Shown: positions 1 through 7,673, counted from the first letter of the stretch. The stretch is 40,872 nucleotides of DNA from Alphaproteobacteria bacterium (GCA_016869435.1 VGEB01000016.1:1-40872), one strand, 5' to 3'. Notes: generated from the letters alone by a model not told the origin. Numbers and translations are program-made.

Positions 1-36
1 CTGCGCGGCGCCCGTTCGAGCGCGCGCCTTGCTCCG

Positions 37-119
37 TCAAAATGCGGTTATGGGGTTCTCTTCGGCGTCGAGGACGGTCGACTGCGCCTCGCTGAACACC
101 AGTTCGGCCGGGCTGAACA
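37..119 (-). pseudogene. Detached 3' end of the nuclease-like gene
   Basis: Read on the minus strand after removing the IS and one copy of AAACCTTT, the frame continues from the nuclease-like gene through 27 codons (starting LFSPAEL, ending NPITAF) to a TGA at 37-39. This fragment lies on the far side of the IS from the rest of its gene and has no start of its own. It shows that the ancestral protein was about 343 residues long. Confidence 0.72.
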
Positions 120-127
120 AAACCTTT

Positions 128-1161
128 CCTGATTACGCCTGAACGTCAGCCAGCTTTAGGAGGCGGTATGGCATTGGCGCGGTTGTGAGGGCGACGACGG
201 CGAGGCGTGGGATCATCTCTTCGAGCTTGTATCTTCTGTTGAAGCGATATTCGAACTCGGCGAGATAACGCGGGACGTGCTTTTGGCGGACGGCTCGATA
301 GGTTCCGACCAACGCGGCTTTGATGTTTCCCAGCGCGGTGTTGACCCATTTGAAAGCCGGCGTCTTTGCGGCCTTGGCGCCGGAGCCCGTGACGATCGCC
401 GTGTGCCTGCATCCGGCGTCGGCGAGGGCGCAAAAACACGCCAGCCCATCGGAGACGACCTCGGCGTCGCTTTCGAGCGCAGCGCGGGCGAGCTTGGCGA
501 CCGCGAATTTGCTGAACGCCTTGACGCGGCGCAGGATGATCCGGTCCGGCTTGCCGCCCTCCGTCGTCTCGACCGCGGCGACGAAGGGCGTCTTGCCCTT
601 GGCGCCGCGCCCGCGCCGGCCGGGACGTTCGCCGCCGACATAAGCGTCGTCCATCTGCACCTTGCCCTTCAGGCGCTTGGTGGCGTTGCGCTCCAACATG
701 ACCTGTTTGAGCTTGTGCTTCATCATCCACGCCGCGGTTTGGGTGACGCCGAGCCGTCGAGAAAGCTCGATGCTGGAGATTCCCTTCTTGGACTGGGTGA
801 GCAGATAGATCGCCTTGAACCACACGCGCAGCGGCAGTTTGCTGGCGGCGAAGACGGTTCCGGCGCGCACCGAGGTCTGCTTGCGGCAGGCGTTGCATTG
901 GAACAGCTTGCGCGCCCCGCGCCTTACGACGCAATGCGCGCTCCCGCCGCAATCCGGACATTCGAAACCATTCGGCCAGCGCCATTCGACCAGCGCCGCG
1001 TGGCATTGCTCCTCGCTCCCATAGGATTTGTCGAAATCGGCCTCGGACAGGCCTTTTTGAAATTGCACCTTGTTGCGCGCCATGGCCGATCCCTCCCAAA
1101 AACAATATGTTCCTTGTTTGTTCTCGCTCAAAATCTCGGCTGACGCAAGCGCGTAATCAGG
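128..1161 (-). mobile_element. Complete IS1595-family insertion sequence
   Basis: A 1034-bp element bounded by 24-bp inverted repeats at 128-151 and 1138-1161. Both ends read CCTGATTACGC inward and finish CGTCAGCC, with only a few central mismatches. The 8-bp direct repeat AAACCTTT flanks it exactly (120-127 and 1162-1169), the duplication length expected for IS1595. It carries one transposase gene, whose stop codon lies inside the left repeat. The element appears intact and interrupts the 3' end of the adjoining nuclease-like gene. The perfect target duplication suggests a fairly recent insertion. Confidence 0.93.
133..1083 (-). CDS. IS1595 family transposase
   Basis: A DDE transposase of about 316 residues that would catalyse cut-and-paste or copy-out movement of the surrounding element. 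The N-terminus has a zinc ribbon with two CxxC pairs (CPDCGG and CNACRK), followed by a helix-turn-helix-like stretch (SSIELSRRLGVTQTAAW). The ISXO2-like catalytic domain contains VQMDDAYVGGERPG (first Asp), VVSDGLACF (second Asp) and the C-terminal segment ending EFEYRFNRRY, typical of this family. The start is placed at the ATG at 1083, preceded by GGGAGGG. An upstream in-frame ATG at 1131 would put the start almost in the terminal repeat and lacks a ribosome binding site. No frameshift or internal stop is seen. Confidence 0.93.
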   Translation of the reverse strand: MARNKVQFQKGLSEADFDKSYGSEEQCHAALVEWRWPNGFECPDCGGSAHCVVRRGARKLFQCNACRKQTSVRAGTVFAASKLPLRVWFKAIYLLTQSKKGISSIELSRRLGVTQTAAWMMKHKLKQVMLERNATKRLKGKVQMDDAYVGGERPGRRGRGAKGKTPFVAAVETTEGGKPDRIILRRVKAFSKFAVAKLARAALESDAEVVSDGLACFCALADAGCRHTAIVTGSGAKAAKTPAFKWVNTALGNIKAALVGTYRAVRQKHVPRYLAEFEYRFNRRYKLEEMIPRLAVVALTTAPMPYRLLKLADVQA

Positions 1162-2113
1162 AAACCTTTTTGCCGTCCTTTACGAACTCATCAAACCCGC
1201 GCGGGATCGCCGAAAAAACGCCGTTCTTCAAAAAATCGTCGGTTTCGTAACAAGACTCCGGCCTGCCGTTCGACGCCGTCGCAAGATAGTCCTGAAAGCT
1301 CAGGCGCGTCGCCTTTGCCTTCCGCCGCGCCGCCCAATTGGCCTGGCACCGGAAGAGCTTGGGAAAAAGCATGGGGCCAGCGTCGTCATCGAGAACGTCG
1401 ACTTCATTTTTCCTCGGCTCGATGAGATCGAAATCGAACGCGTCGATCTTGCTCGAAAGCAATTTCCACACGCCGCGCTTTTCGTCGCGTGCCTTCGCCG
1501 CGCGTTCGATAAAAGCTTCAATCTCCGCGTCGCTCATCGACGAATAGAAGGTCGGGAAGGCCCATCCCCCCTCGACAAGCCAATGATTGAGATTCACGAC
1601 CTTTGCGCCGTCGTCGATTTCGATGTCGCCGACGAAGCGGCCATAAGCGTCGAAGACCTCGTTAGGCGTATCGACGCGCGTGACGGCGCGGCTCGGAATT
1701 TTGTCGCCAAATCCCCTAAGAAAGTCGCTTAAAGCCTTCGTCGCCGTCGCCCCGAAAAATTGCCGATATTCGGCCAAGAGGTCGCGAAACGCCTCGATCT
1801 GCTTTTCGGCGAGCCCTTTCTTTTCGCTCGATGACAAGGCGGCGGGCCGATAGTGCAATTCCGGCGCGTCGATCCCCTGAAGGCGAATGGTGAGCCTGCC
1901 GTTGCGAATGGCCTTGTTCCTGCCGCGCCCCCTCACCACTGCGTCGTCGAAAACCTTCGTCGTGACGAAGGGACTCTGGTCGCCGCGTCTGAACTGAATT
2001 GAATCATCCGCAACATCAAGAAGGAGCTTTGTCGTGTCCGCGTCGGACCTGCCGGTCGGCCAGAACTGGCTCACGTCGAGACTGCCGACGGCTTTAAGAG
2101 TGCCTGAACTCAT
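1157..2113 (-). CDS. Staphylococcal-nuclease-like protein, 3' end disrupted by the IS
   Basis: A protein of 318 residues as it now stands. The central part resembles a thermonuclease (SNase) OB-fold: RLTIRLQGIDAPE (residues about 73-85) matches the RL-x-GIDAPE strand with the metal-binding Asp, and DAYGRFVGDI (155-164) matches the YGR segment carrying the catalytic Arg. The C-terminal SNase helix follows (EAFIERAAKARDEKRGVWK). The N-terminal 60 residues and the tail after about 220 are not recognised. There is no signal peptide, so it is probably cytoplasmic. The start ATG has a strong GGAGG upstream. The IS1595 insertion replaces the natural C-terminus: the present last residues and the stop come from the IS repeat. 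Joining the flanks through one copy of the target repeat restores an open frame for 27 more residues, ending at 37-39. Whether activity survives is unknown, since the nuclease core is intact. Confidence 0.75.
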   Translation of the reverse strand: MSSGTLKAVGSLDVSQFWPTGRSDADTTKLLLDVADDSIQFRRGDQSPFVTTKVFDDAVVRGRGRNKAIRNGRLTIRLQGIDAPELHYRPAALSSSEKKGLAEKQIEAFRDLLAEYRQFFGATATKALSDFLRGFGDKIPSRAVTRVDTPNEVFDAYGRFVGDIEIDDGAKVVNLNHWLVEGGWAFPTFYSSMSDAEIEAFIERAAKARDEKRGVWKLLSSKIDAFDFDLIEPRKNEVDVLDDDAGPMLFPKLFRCQANWAARRKAKATRLSFQDYLATASNGRPESCYETDDFLKNGVFSAIPRGFDEFVKDGKKVS

Positions 2114-2246
2114 TGCACCTCCCTCCTATAATTTCAAACAATGATCGACCTTCGGATGCCTGAATGGGGCGACGATCCGTCCTTGAATATCGTGGCGAAA
2201 AATATCGCGGCGAACCCCAAAAAAATTGGGAAATCAACCTGTCATG

Positions 2247-3647
2247 TCAATGTGACCGTTCTGCGTCGCCTTCCAGACGCCACATTTCGTTGAGCGCGTA
2301 TCGATCCGTCATCCCGGCGATATAGTCGGCGACCACCACCGCCCGCTCGGCGCCTTGCAGGGCGGCGGCCTGCGCCGCCCATTCGGAAGGCATCAGCTCG
2401 GGCCGCTCGAAAAAGGCCGGAAACAGCCGCGAGATCGCGTCGCGCGCGCGCTCCCAGACGCCCATGATCTTTTCGTGCCGATACATATTCGCGAAGAGAA
2501 AACTCTTGATGTCGCGCTGCGCCTCTTCCATCGGCGGCGAGAGGCCGACGAGAGCTTCGCCCGCCCCCCGCACGTCTTCGGCGCTCACCGGCGCGACCCG
2601 CGCAAGCCGGCGCAGCGATTCGCCGATGGCGTCCTCGACGAAGGCGGTGATGACCCGGCGCACGAGTTCGTGGATGACGCGCCCGCGTTCGAGCCCCGGA
2701 TGTTTCTCGCGAATATGCGCCAGAAGGCCCGCGATGAAAGGCGCTCGCGCAATTTCGTCGAGCGAGAACAAATCGGCGCGCAGCCCGTCGTCGATGTCAT
2801 GGCCGATATAGGCGATGTCGTCGGCCTGCGCCGCGGCCTGCGCCTCTACGCTGGCGTAGGTTGCGAGATCGAGCGGAAAGATCGCGTCGAACTGCGCGAT
2901 GTAACGCGGCAGCGGGCGACCATGCGCCACGGCCACCCTTGGCTCCTCATCCTGAGGAGCGGCCCGCAAGTCGGGTTTGCCCGACTTGCGAATTTGAATG
3001 TCGATCTCGGGCAAGCCCGAGATCGAAGGCGGCGTCTCGAAGGACGAGGAGCCGGCGGGCGGGCGCGCGATCCCTTCCCTCGTCCTTCGAGACGCGGGCT
3101 TCGCCCGCTCCTCAGGCTGAGGGAGAGAAGGATGGTGAGCGGCATCGCGCCCCAGCAGCGGACCATTGTGCTTGGCGATGCCTTCGAGCGTCTCCCACGT
3201 CAGATCGAGGCCGTCGTAGCGGGCATAACGGCGCTCCAGCAGCGTCACCACCCGCAGGGCCTGGGCGTTGTGATCGAATCCGCCATAGGGCGCCATGCAG
3301 GCTTCGAGGGCGCCCTCGCCTGCATGACCAAAGGGCGTGTGGCCGAGGTCATGGGCGAGCGCCACGGCCTCGGCGAGGTCCTCGTCGACCCGCAAGGCGC
3401 GGGCGAGCGCGCGGGCGATCTGCCCGACCTCGATCGTATGGGTCAGCCTGGTGCGGAAATGATCGCCGTCGAGCGGCACGAAGACCTGCGTCTTATGCGC
3501 GAGCCGGCGGAAGGCGGTGCTATGAATAATTCGGTCGCGGTCGCGCTGGAATTCGCTGCGCGTCGGCGACGGCGCCTCCGGATATAGCCGCCCGCGCGAG
3601 CGCGTCGCGTCGCTGGCGTATGTTGCAAGAGGGCCGCGAACCGCCAC
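2247..3647 (-). CDS. dgt: dGTPase-like HD-domain dNTP triphosphohydrolase
   Basis: Deoxyguanosinetriphosphate triphosphohydrolase-like protein, which hydrolyses dNTPs to nucleosides and tripolyphosphate and helps balance dNTP pools. The HD metal site is visible: RTRLTHTIEV (His70), AHDLGHTPFGH (His99-Asp100) and ADDIAYIGHDIDDG (Asp276/277). The N-terminal RDRDRIIHSTAFRRLAHKTQV is the family signature. The start is a GTG preceded by AAAGGAG; an overlapping ATG is in another frame. At 466 residues it is longer than the usual roughly 400. The excess lies at about residues 170-235, just after AKHNGPLLG, and coincides with a palindromic repeat translated in frame (positions 2945-3123). It is divergent from erpA, a common arrangement in this order. 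Function is confidently predicted, although the insertion could alter oligomerisation or regulation. Confidence 0.93.
   Translation of the reverse strand: MAVRGPLATYASDATRSRGRLYPEAPSPTRSEFQRDRDRIIHSTAFRRLAHKTQVFVPLDGDHFRTRLTHTIEVGQIARALARALRVDEDLAEAVALAHDLGHTPFGHAGEGALEACMAPYGGFDHNAQALRVVTLLERRYARYDGLDLTWETLEGIAKHNGPLLGRDAAHHPSLPQPEERAKPASRRTREGIARPPAGSSSFETPPSISGLPEIDIQIRKSGKPDLRAAPQDEEPRVAVAHGRPLPRYIAQFDAIFPLDLATYASVEAQAAAQADDIAYIGHDIDDGLRADLFSLDEIARAPFIAGLLAHIREKHPGLERGRVIHELVRRVITAFVEDAIGESLRRLARVAPVSAEDVRGAGEALVGLSPPMEEAQRDIKSFLFANMYRHEKIMGVWERARDAISRLFPAFFERPELMPSEWAAQAAALQGAERAVVVADYIAGMTDRYALNEMWRLEGDAERSH
2945..3123. repeat. Composite palindromic repeat inserted inside dgt
   Basis: A nested set of inverted repeats: outer arms at 2945-2961 and 3106-3123 (imperfect, CCTCATCCTGAGGAGCG-like), a hairpin at 2967-2988 (core GTCGGG/CCCGAC), a hairpin at 3001-3026 (core ATCTCGGG/CCCGAGAT), and perfect 17-bp arms at 3033-3049 and 3078-3094 (CGTCTCGAAGGACGAGG). 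The style matches the GC-rich intergenic mosaic palindromes of Hyphomicrobiales. Here it lies within the coding sequence, is read through without a stop, and adds about 60 residues. Confidence 0.85.
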
Positions 3648-3820
3648 ATTGCGCTCCTTTCATTGAAAGGCCTCAGGTTTGGACCTATCTTGCGGCAGGA
3701 AGCATATCCCGCAAAGCGCCGGCGCGGCGCAGAACTGGATATGCCGAAATTCGTTTTTCGGGGCTGAGTTTCGATGGCGCGACTGCGCTTGAACCGCGCT
3801 GTAACGCGCCACGGTCCGCG

Positions 3821-3857
3821 CAGGCAAGTGAGACAGGCAAGTGAGACAGGCAAGTGA
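3821..3857 (+). repeat. 13-bp tandem repeat, nearly three copies
   Basis: Two full copies and one 11-bp partial copy of CAGGCAAGTGAGA (3821-3833, 3834-3846, 3847-3857), ending 13 bases before the erpA start codon and so lying in its leader. The copies are identical, which suggests slippage expansion. The repeat could alter the leader RNA or simply be neutral. Confidence 0.85.
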
Positions 3858-3870
3858 CGGAGAAAGAGGG

Positions 3871-4209
3871 ATGACCACGCCGGCAAGCGATATCGCGCTC
3901 ACCGAACAGGCGGCGCGGCGCATTCACGCCATCCTCGCCAATGAGTCGCCCGGCGCGGTGTTTCGCATTTCGGTCGAGGGCGGCGGCTGCTCGGGCTTCC
4001 AATATCAATTCGCCGTGGACCCGGCGCCGAGCGAAGAGGACGCGCTCGTCGAGCATGCCGGCGCGCGCGTCGCAATCGACCCTTCCTCCCTGGGCTTTCT
4101 CGCCGGCGCGAAAATCGACTTCGTCGACGATCTGATGGGACAGTCCTTCCGCATCGACAATCCCAACGCCGTCGCCTCCTGCGGCTGCGGCACGAGTTTT
4201 TCGGTCTGA
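3871..4209 (+). CDS. erpA: A-type iron-sulfur cluster insertion protein
   Basis: HesB/IscA/ErpA-family carrier of 112 residues that delivers Fe-S clusters to target apoproteins in the cytoplasm. The three conserved cysteines are present: one in GGGCSGFQY and two in SCGCGTSFSV at the C-terminus. The start is the ATG at 3871 after GAAAGAGGG. A farther in-frame ATG at 3841 would begin inside the tandem repeat and is unlikely. It is divergent from dgt, and its linkage to dgt in related genomes supports the name erpA, but IscA-like paralogues are hard to separate by sequence alone. Confidence 0.9.
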   Translation: MTTPASDIALTEQAARRIHAILANESPGAVFRISVEGGGCSGFQYQFAVDPAPSEEDALVEHAGARVAIDPSSLGFLAGAKIDFVDDLMGQSFRIDNPNAVASCGCGTSFSV

Positions 4210-4282
4210 CGCCAAAGCTTCGGTTCCGCGCGCGGCGCGCTCTATGGCGTCGCCGGCTCTTCCGCATTTTCGGAGTTTAGCC

Positions 4283-5191
4283 TTGGACGCGCTCTTCATC
4301 GGCCACGCCTATATCGACGTCACCATGCGCGCCGATCGCCTGCCGACCGGCGATCAGAAGAAGCTGGCGCGCGACTATGCGGTGAGCTTCGGCGGCAACG
4401 CCGTCACCGCCGGCTTCGCCTGCGCCAAGCTCGGCCATCCCATCGGCCTGCTGACGACGCTCGCGCCCGATTGGCTCGGCCACATGTTCATGGACATGGC
4501 CCAAACCTATGGGATCCATGTTCATCCGCGCCGGGTGGCGCGCTCGTCGCTCTCCTTCGTCTGGCCCAATGACGGCAAACGCGCCATCCTGCGCGCGCGC
4601 GACGACACTTATCTGCAGGCGTTTCCACGGCTCGACATTTCGCAAGCGCGCCTTCTCCATCTCGACGGGCATATGGCCGACGCCGCGCTGCATTACGCCA
4701 GGGCGGCGCGGGCGCAGGGCGTGCTGGTTTCGCTTGATGGCGGCGCGCTGCGTCCCTGCATCGAGGAGCTGACGGGCTATGTCGACGTCGCGATCGTCGC
4801 CGAAAAGCTCTGCGAGCAGATGTCGCTCTCCGAGATCGACATGCTCGGCTGGTTGAAATCCAAGGGCTGCCGAATCGGCGGCGTGACGACCGGCGAAAAG
4901 GGCATGTTGTGGTACGACGAGGACGGCGAGGTTTTGCGGATGCCGTCTCTCGCCGTGCCGCACGACCTCATCGTCGACACTTCGGGCGCCGGCGACGTTT
5001 TCCATGGCGCCTATTGCGCGTCCTATCTGGAGCGACCGGATGCGCCCTGGCGCGCGCATTTCGAATTCGCCCGCGCGGCCTCGGCGCATAAAATCCAGCA
5101 TCTCGGCAATGAGGCGGGACTGCCCTCGCCCGACGACGTCGCCGCCGCGCTCGCGGCCTTCGCCCCGGCCGACGCGTTGAGCCCGGCGTGA
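4283..5191 (+). CDS. PfkB-family carbohydrate kinase
   Basis: Ribokinase-fold sugar or nucleoside kinase of about 303 residues that transfers the gamma-phosphate of ATP to an unidentified hydroxyl substrate. The first strand FIGHAYIDVT, the substrate-lid region with SFGGNAVTAG (the GGN of PfkB signature 1) and the anion-hole/catalytic-base motif VDTSGAGDVFHGAY (signature 2) are all present. The start is placed at TTG 4283 because GGAG lies 7 bases upstream and the protein then begins at the first beta strand. An in-frame ATG at 4244 adds 13 residues and has no clear ribosome binding site. The gene follows erpA by about 70 bases and may be cotranscribed. The substrate cannot be inferred. Confidence 0.87.
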   Translation: MDALFIGHAYIDVTMRADRLPTGDQKKLARDYAVSFGGNAVTAGFACAKLGHPIGLLTTLAPDWLGHMFMDMAQTYGIHVHPRRVARSSLSFVWPNDGKRAILRARDDTYLQAFPRLDISQARLLHLDGHMADAALHYARAARAQGVLVSLDGGALRPCIEELTGYVDVAIVAEKLCEQMSLSEIDMLGWLKSKGCRIGGVTTGEKGMLWYDEDGEVLRMPSLAVPHDLIVDTSGAGDVFHGAYCASYLERPDAPWRAHFEFARAASAHKIQHLGNEAGLPSPDDVAAALAAFAPADALSPA

Positions 5192-5272
5192 GACATCGTG
5201 CGCGATGGAAATTGGCGCGCAGTCCGAGGAGAATTATGCACAACAGGCCGCTTGACGGCGTTTACGGCGGAC

Positions 5273-5301
5273 TTGGCAAATCGTTGCCCGGCCTGTATAG
5301 G
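5273..5301 (+). promoter_or_regulatory. Candidate sigma-70-type promoter of tRNA-Asn
   Basis: TTGGCA at 5273-5278 and TATAGG at 5296-5301 are separated by 17 bases. The expected transcription start lies a few bases before the mature tRNA end at 5313. Confidence 0.5.
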
Positions 5302-5312
5302 CGGGACCGCAT

Positions 5313-5388
5313 TCCCCGATAGCTCAGCTGGTAGAGCACGCGACTGTTAATCGCTAGGTCGTAGGTTCGAGTCCTACTCGGGGAGCCA
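5313..5388 (+). tRNA. tRNA-Asn (anticodon GTT)
   Basis: A 76-base cloverleaf including an encoded CCA. The acceptor stem TCCCCGA (5313-5319) pairs with TCGGGGA (5378-5384), followed by discriminator G and CCA. The anticodon GTT is at 5346-5348 in the loop CTGTTAA. The T loop TTCGAGT and the D-loop GCTCAGCTGGTAGAGC are canonical. Confidence 0.97.
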
Positions 5389-5873
5389 TAAAATCAATTG
5401 CATACGATCATTTCGGTGGCGGGCGTTCAGGCTTTAATGGGGGCCTTTGGACAACGGTCTGGACAATAGCTTCAGGCCTCGCCCAGCGTTCCGCGCGCCA
5501 CTATCCCTCCTGGATGCAGCAGCACCCGACCCCGGCGTCGATCGCCGATCTGAGCGCTGAGCGGCGTCCCGAGCGCGCGCGTATGGCGAGCGCTCAAACC
5601 GCGCCAGCCAGCGCCATGGAGTCGTGGCGTTCGACTCCCTCGGCGCGCCCACGGGCGTCACACTCATAGATCTGCCGAAGACACGGCGCTTCGCTTGCCG
5701 GGAATGCGGCGTGAAGGAGGTTCAGGTCTTGCTCGATTGGCCGCCGTATCGGCCACAGCGCGAGCGTCAACCCGATGTCGATCTGACGCACCACTTTGGT
5801 TCGCGAGGGCAGTTGACGCAGCGCCGCGCCGATCTAATTTTTAAGCGTAGACTTGAAATTGGGGGAGAAAAGA
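5389..5873. other. Gene-poor region downstream of tRNA-Asn
   Basis: About 485 bases without a supported gene. Several short frames are open on both strands, but none has a ribosome binding site, recognisable motif or convincing composition. The position directly 3' of a tRNA gene is a common integration site for mobile DNA, but no second copy of the tRNA 3' end and no integrase is visible in the window. Confidence 0.5.
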
Positions 5874-6071
5874 ATGAGCAGGCGCCTGAAGACCGCTTTG
5901 TTCGGGACTCTTTGCGGAGCGTTTTTCTTTGCTGCGACTACGCCGGGTTTGGCGGGACCAATGAGTCCCTCGCTCCCGCCGGAAGATTTTGGGTCGACGT
6001 CCTTCGTCCAGAAGATCGCCAGAATTAGGCCAGGCGCCACACACACCCACCTGAGGGCAAGCGGTGCTTAA
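5874..6071 (+). CDS. Small secreted protein of unknown function
   Basis: A predicted 65-residue protein. The N-terminus MSRRLKTALFGTLCGAFFFA followed by ATTPGLAG is a clear Sec signal peptide with cleavage near ALAG-like TPGLAG, leaving only about 38 mature residues rich in Pro and Ser. A strong GGGGGAG lies 6-10 bases before the ATG. The mature part has no recognised domain, and the C-terminus could be a frameshifted or decayed end because the following 270 bases are empty. Not recognised as a known family. Confidence 0.5.
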   Translation: MSRRLKTALFGTLCGAFFFAATTPGLAGPMSPSLPPEDFGSTSFVQKIARIRPGATHTHLRASGA

Positions 6072-6339
6072 AATGGACTCGGCGTTTTAGCTCTACCCAT
6101 GGCCTGGGCCAGCTCCGCTGCGTGCATTGGAAATAGCGATAGCGTCGGCTCGGCGACGACCATCGTCGGGCCGACCAAATGTATGGATGAGCCAGTTCCA
6201 CGACCGCATGCCGGCGGCGCACTGCGCGGCTCCATCGCACGGCCCCGAATGCTCGCCGCCGTCTTGACCCGACCGCCAAGGCGGCGAGACTGGCGTCGGT
6301 CGGCCGCGCGGCGCCGGCGGATTCAAGAGAGCTGCGCTT

Positions 6340-6720
6340 ATGCGATCGCATGAGTTTCGGCAGCGCCAAGCTCCAACGAACCAAACCCGCCTCCGCCAAT
6401 CCCCGCGCGTGCGCTATCGCCACTGGATATTCAAGCTGCCTCTCGCGCGGAAGTATCGCGGCATGGTGATGGGACGCACGATCCTCTTCAAGGGAGACGA
6501 GTCCGACGTCTCGCCGACGCTTTTGCGGCATGAGCTCATTCATCAGGAGCAGATCGACCGGCACGGGATCGCGCGCTTCTATCTCATCTATCTGCGCGAC
6601 TATCTCGTGAACCTTTGGCGGTTGCGCGATCACGACGCCGCCTACCGTAATATCCCCTTCGAGAAGGAGGCGTTCGAACGCCAGAACGAAGGCGGAAAGG
6701 ACATTGACCGACGGATGTGA
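6340..6720 (+). CDS. Small HExxH-containing protein of unknown function
   Basis: Up to 126 residues. The segment LRHELIHQEQIDRHG carries an HExxH motif as in zinc metallopeptidases, followed by an aromatic-rich stretch (FYLIYLRDYLVNLW) that could be a membrane-associated helix. The region from RYRHWIFKLPL onward looks conserved-protein-like, so the real start may be the GTG at 6409 rather than the ATG at 6340; neither has a good ribosome binding site. A third zinc ligand is not obvious. It precedes a thioredoxin-fold gene by about 70 bases. Peptidase activity is only a suggestion. Confidence 0.65.
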   Translation: MRSHEFRQRQAPTNQTRLRQSPRVRYRHWIFKLPLARKYRGMVMGRTILFKGDESDVSPTLLRHELIHQEQIDRHGIARFYLIYLRDYLVNLWRLRDHDAAYRNIPFEKEAFERQNEGGKDIDRRM

Positions 6721-6791
6721 TCCGCCGATGTATTCGACCCCAAGCGCCGGTCGAGCGTAGCCGAGCGACCGGGGCGTTTCAGGAGGCATCG

Positions 6792-7256
6792 TTGCAGGCG
6801 CCGGAACTCGCCGTGTCGCAGTGGTTCAATACGCCGGCGCCGATCACGCTGGCGGGCATGCGCGGCCGGGTCGTCCTGCTGCACGCCTTTCAGATGCTCT
6901 GTCCCGGCTGCGTCGCCCATGGCACGCCGCAGGCGCAGCGCGCTCATGCGCTCTTTCGCAGTTCCGATCTTGCCGTCGTCGGCCTGCATACGGTTTTCGA
7001 ACATCACGCGGCGATGACGCCGGTGTCGCTCGAAGCCTTCATCCAAGAAAATCGGCTGACCTTTCCGATCGGCGTCGATCAGCCGGCGGCAGAGGGACCA
7101 ATTCCCGTCACCATGGCGCGCTATGAGATGCGCGGAACGCCGACCGCGATCCTCATTGGCCGCGACGGGCGCGTGCGTCACCATGGATTTGGACAAGAGG
7201 ACGACATGGCGCTCGGCGCCATCATCGGCGCGCTGCTCGCCGAACCGGCGCCCTGA
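6792..7256 (+). CDS. Redoxin/TlpA-like thioredoxin-fold protein
   Basis: A 154-residue protein with a peroxiredoxin/TlpA-type fold. The core is VVLLHAFQMLCPGCVAHG, with a CPGC redox pair in place of the usual WCxxC, followed later by the cis-Pro region GTPTAILIGRDGRV. No signal peptide is seen with the chosen start. The TTG at 6792 is chosen because a perfect AGGAGG lies 5 bases upstream. A GTG at 6717 in the same frame would overlap the previous gene. Likely role: thiol-disulfide exchange or peroxide reduction; the partner is unknown. It is followed convergently by a minimal metalloprotease gene. Confidence 0.82.
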   Translation: MQAPELAVSQWFNTPAPITLAGMRGRVVLLHAFQMLCPGCVAHGTPQAQRAHALFRSSDLAVVGLHTVFEHHAAMTPVSLEAFIQENRLTFPIGVDQPAAEGPIPVTMARYEMRGTPTAILIGRDGRVRHHGFGQEDDMALGAIIGALLAEPAP

Positions 7257-7259
7257 TCC

Positions 7260-7673
7260 CTATTCGGCGCGCCGTTCGATCTCTTCCATGTCGTCGTCAG
7301 TCAATCCGAAATGATGGCCGATCTCATGCACGAGCACATGAGTGACGATCGCTTCGAGCGTGTCTTCGCTGTCCGCCCAATAGTCGAGTATCGGCCGTCG
7401 ATAGAGCCAGATCATATTCGGCGGCTCGCCCGTCTCGGAAAGATACGCGCCCCGCGTCAAGCCGCGACCGCGAAAGAGACCAAGTAGATCGAATTCGCTT
7501 TCGCACTGCATGTCGTCGAGCGTTTCGTTGTCGGGAAAATCCTCGACGCGAATGACGAGACCTTCGCAGAGCCGCGTGAAGCGTTTCGGCAAAGCGGCAT
7601 AGGCGGCGTCGGCGAGCGCTTCGATTTCCGCAAGCGTCGGCGCTCGATGCCGGCGCCACTCCTGTTCAGTCAT
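7260..7673 (-). CDS. Minimal zincin-type metallopeptidase family protein
   Basis: A cytoplasmic protein of about 137 residues resembling the small TTHA0227-like zincin family (COG3824). The C-terminal HVLVHEIGHHFGLTDDDMEEIE contains the extended zinc motif HExxHHFGL-x-D. The N-terminal half includes FPDNETLDDMQ and LLGLFRGRGL, typical of the family. The start at 7673 (MTEQEWRRH) excludes 20 upstream residues that look non-coding. No function has been established for the family beyond a predicted peptidase fold. It converges on the redoxin gene with 3 bases between stops. Confidence 0.83.
   Translation of the reverse strand: MTEQEWRRHRAPTLAEIEALADAAYAALPKRFTRLCEGLVIRVEDFPDNETLDDMQCESEFDLLGLFRGRGLTRGAYLSETGEPPNMIWLYRRPILDYWADSEDTLEAIVTHVLVHEIGHHFGLTDDDMEEIERRAE

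Noticed and set aside
277-1143. Long plus-strand frame (288 codons) across the IS
   Set aside because: It is the antisense of the transposase, with no ribosome binding site and composition expected of a GC-rich shadow frame.
2355-3587. 410-codon plus-strand frame opposite dgt
   Set aside because: Antisense shadow of dgt; the minus strand has clear HD-domain motifs.
5594-6028. Short overlapping frames on both strands near 5.6-6.0 kb (one with a CRECG motif)
   Set aside because: No ribosome binding site or family match; the single CxxC is not enough to claim a zinc ribbon.
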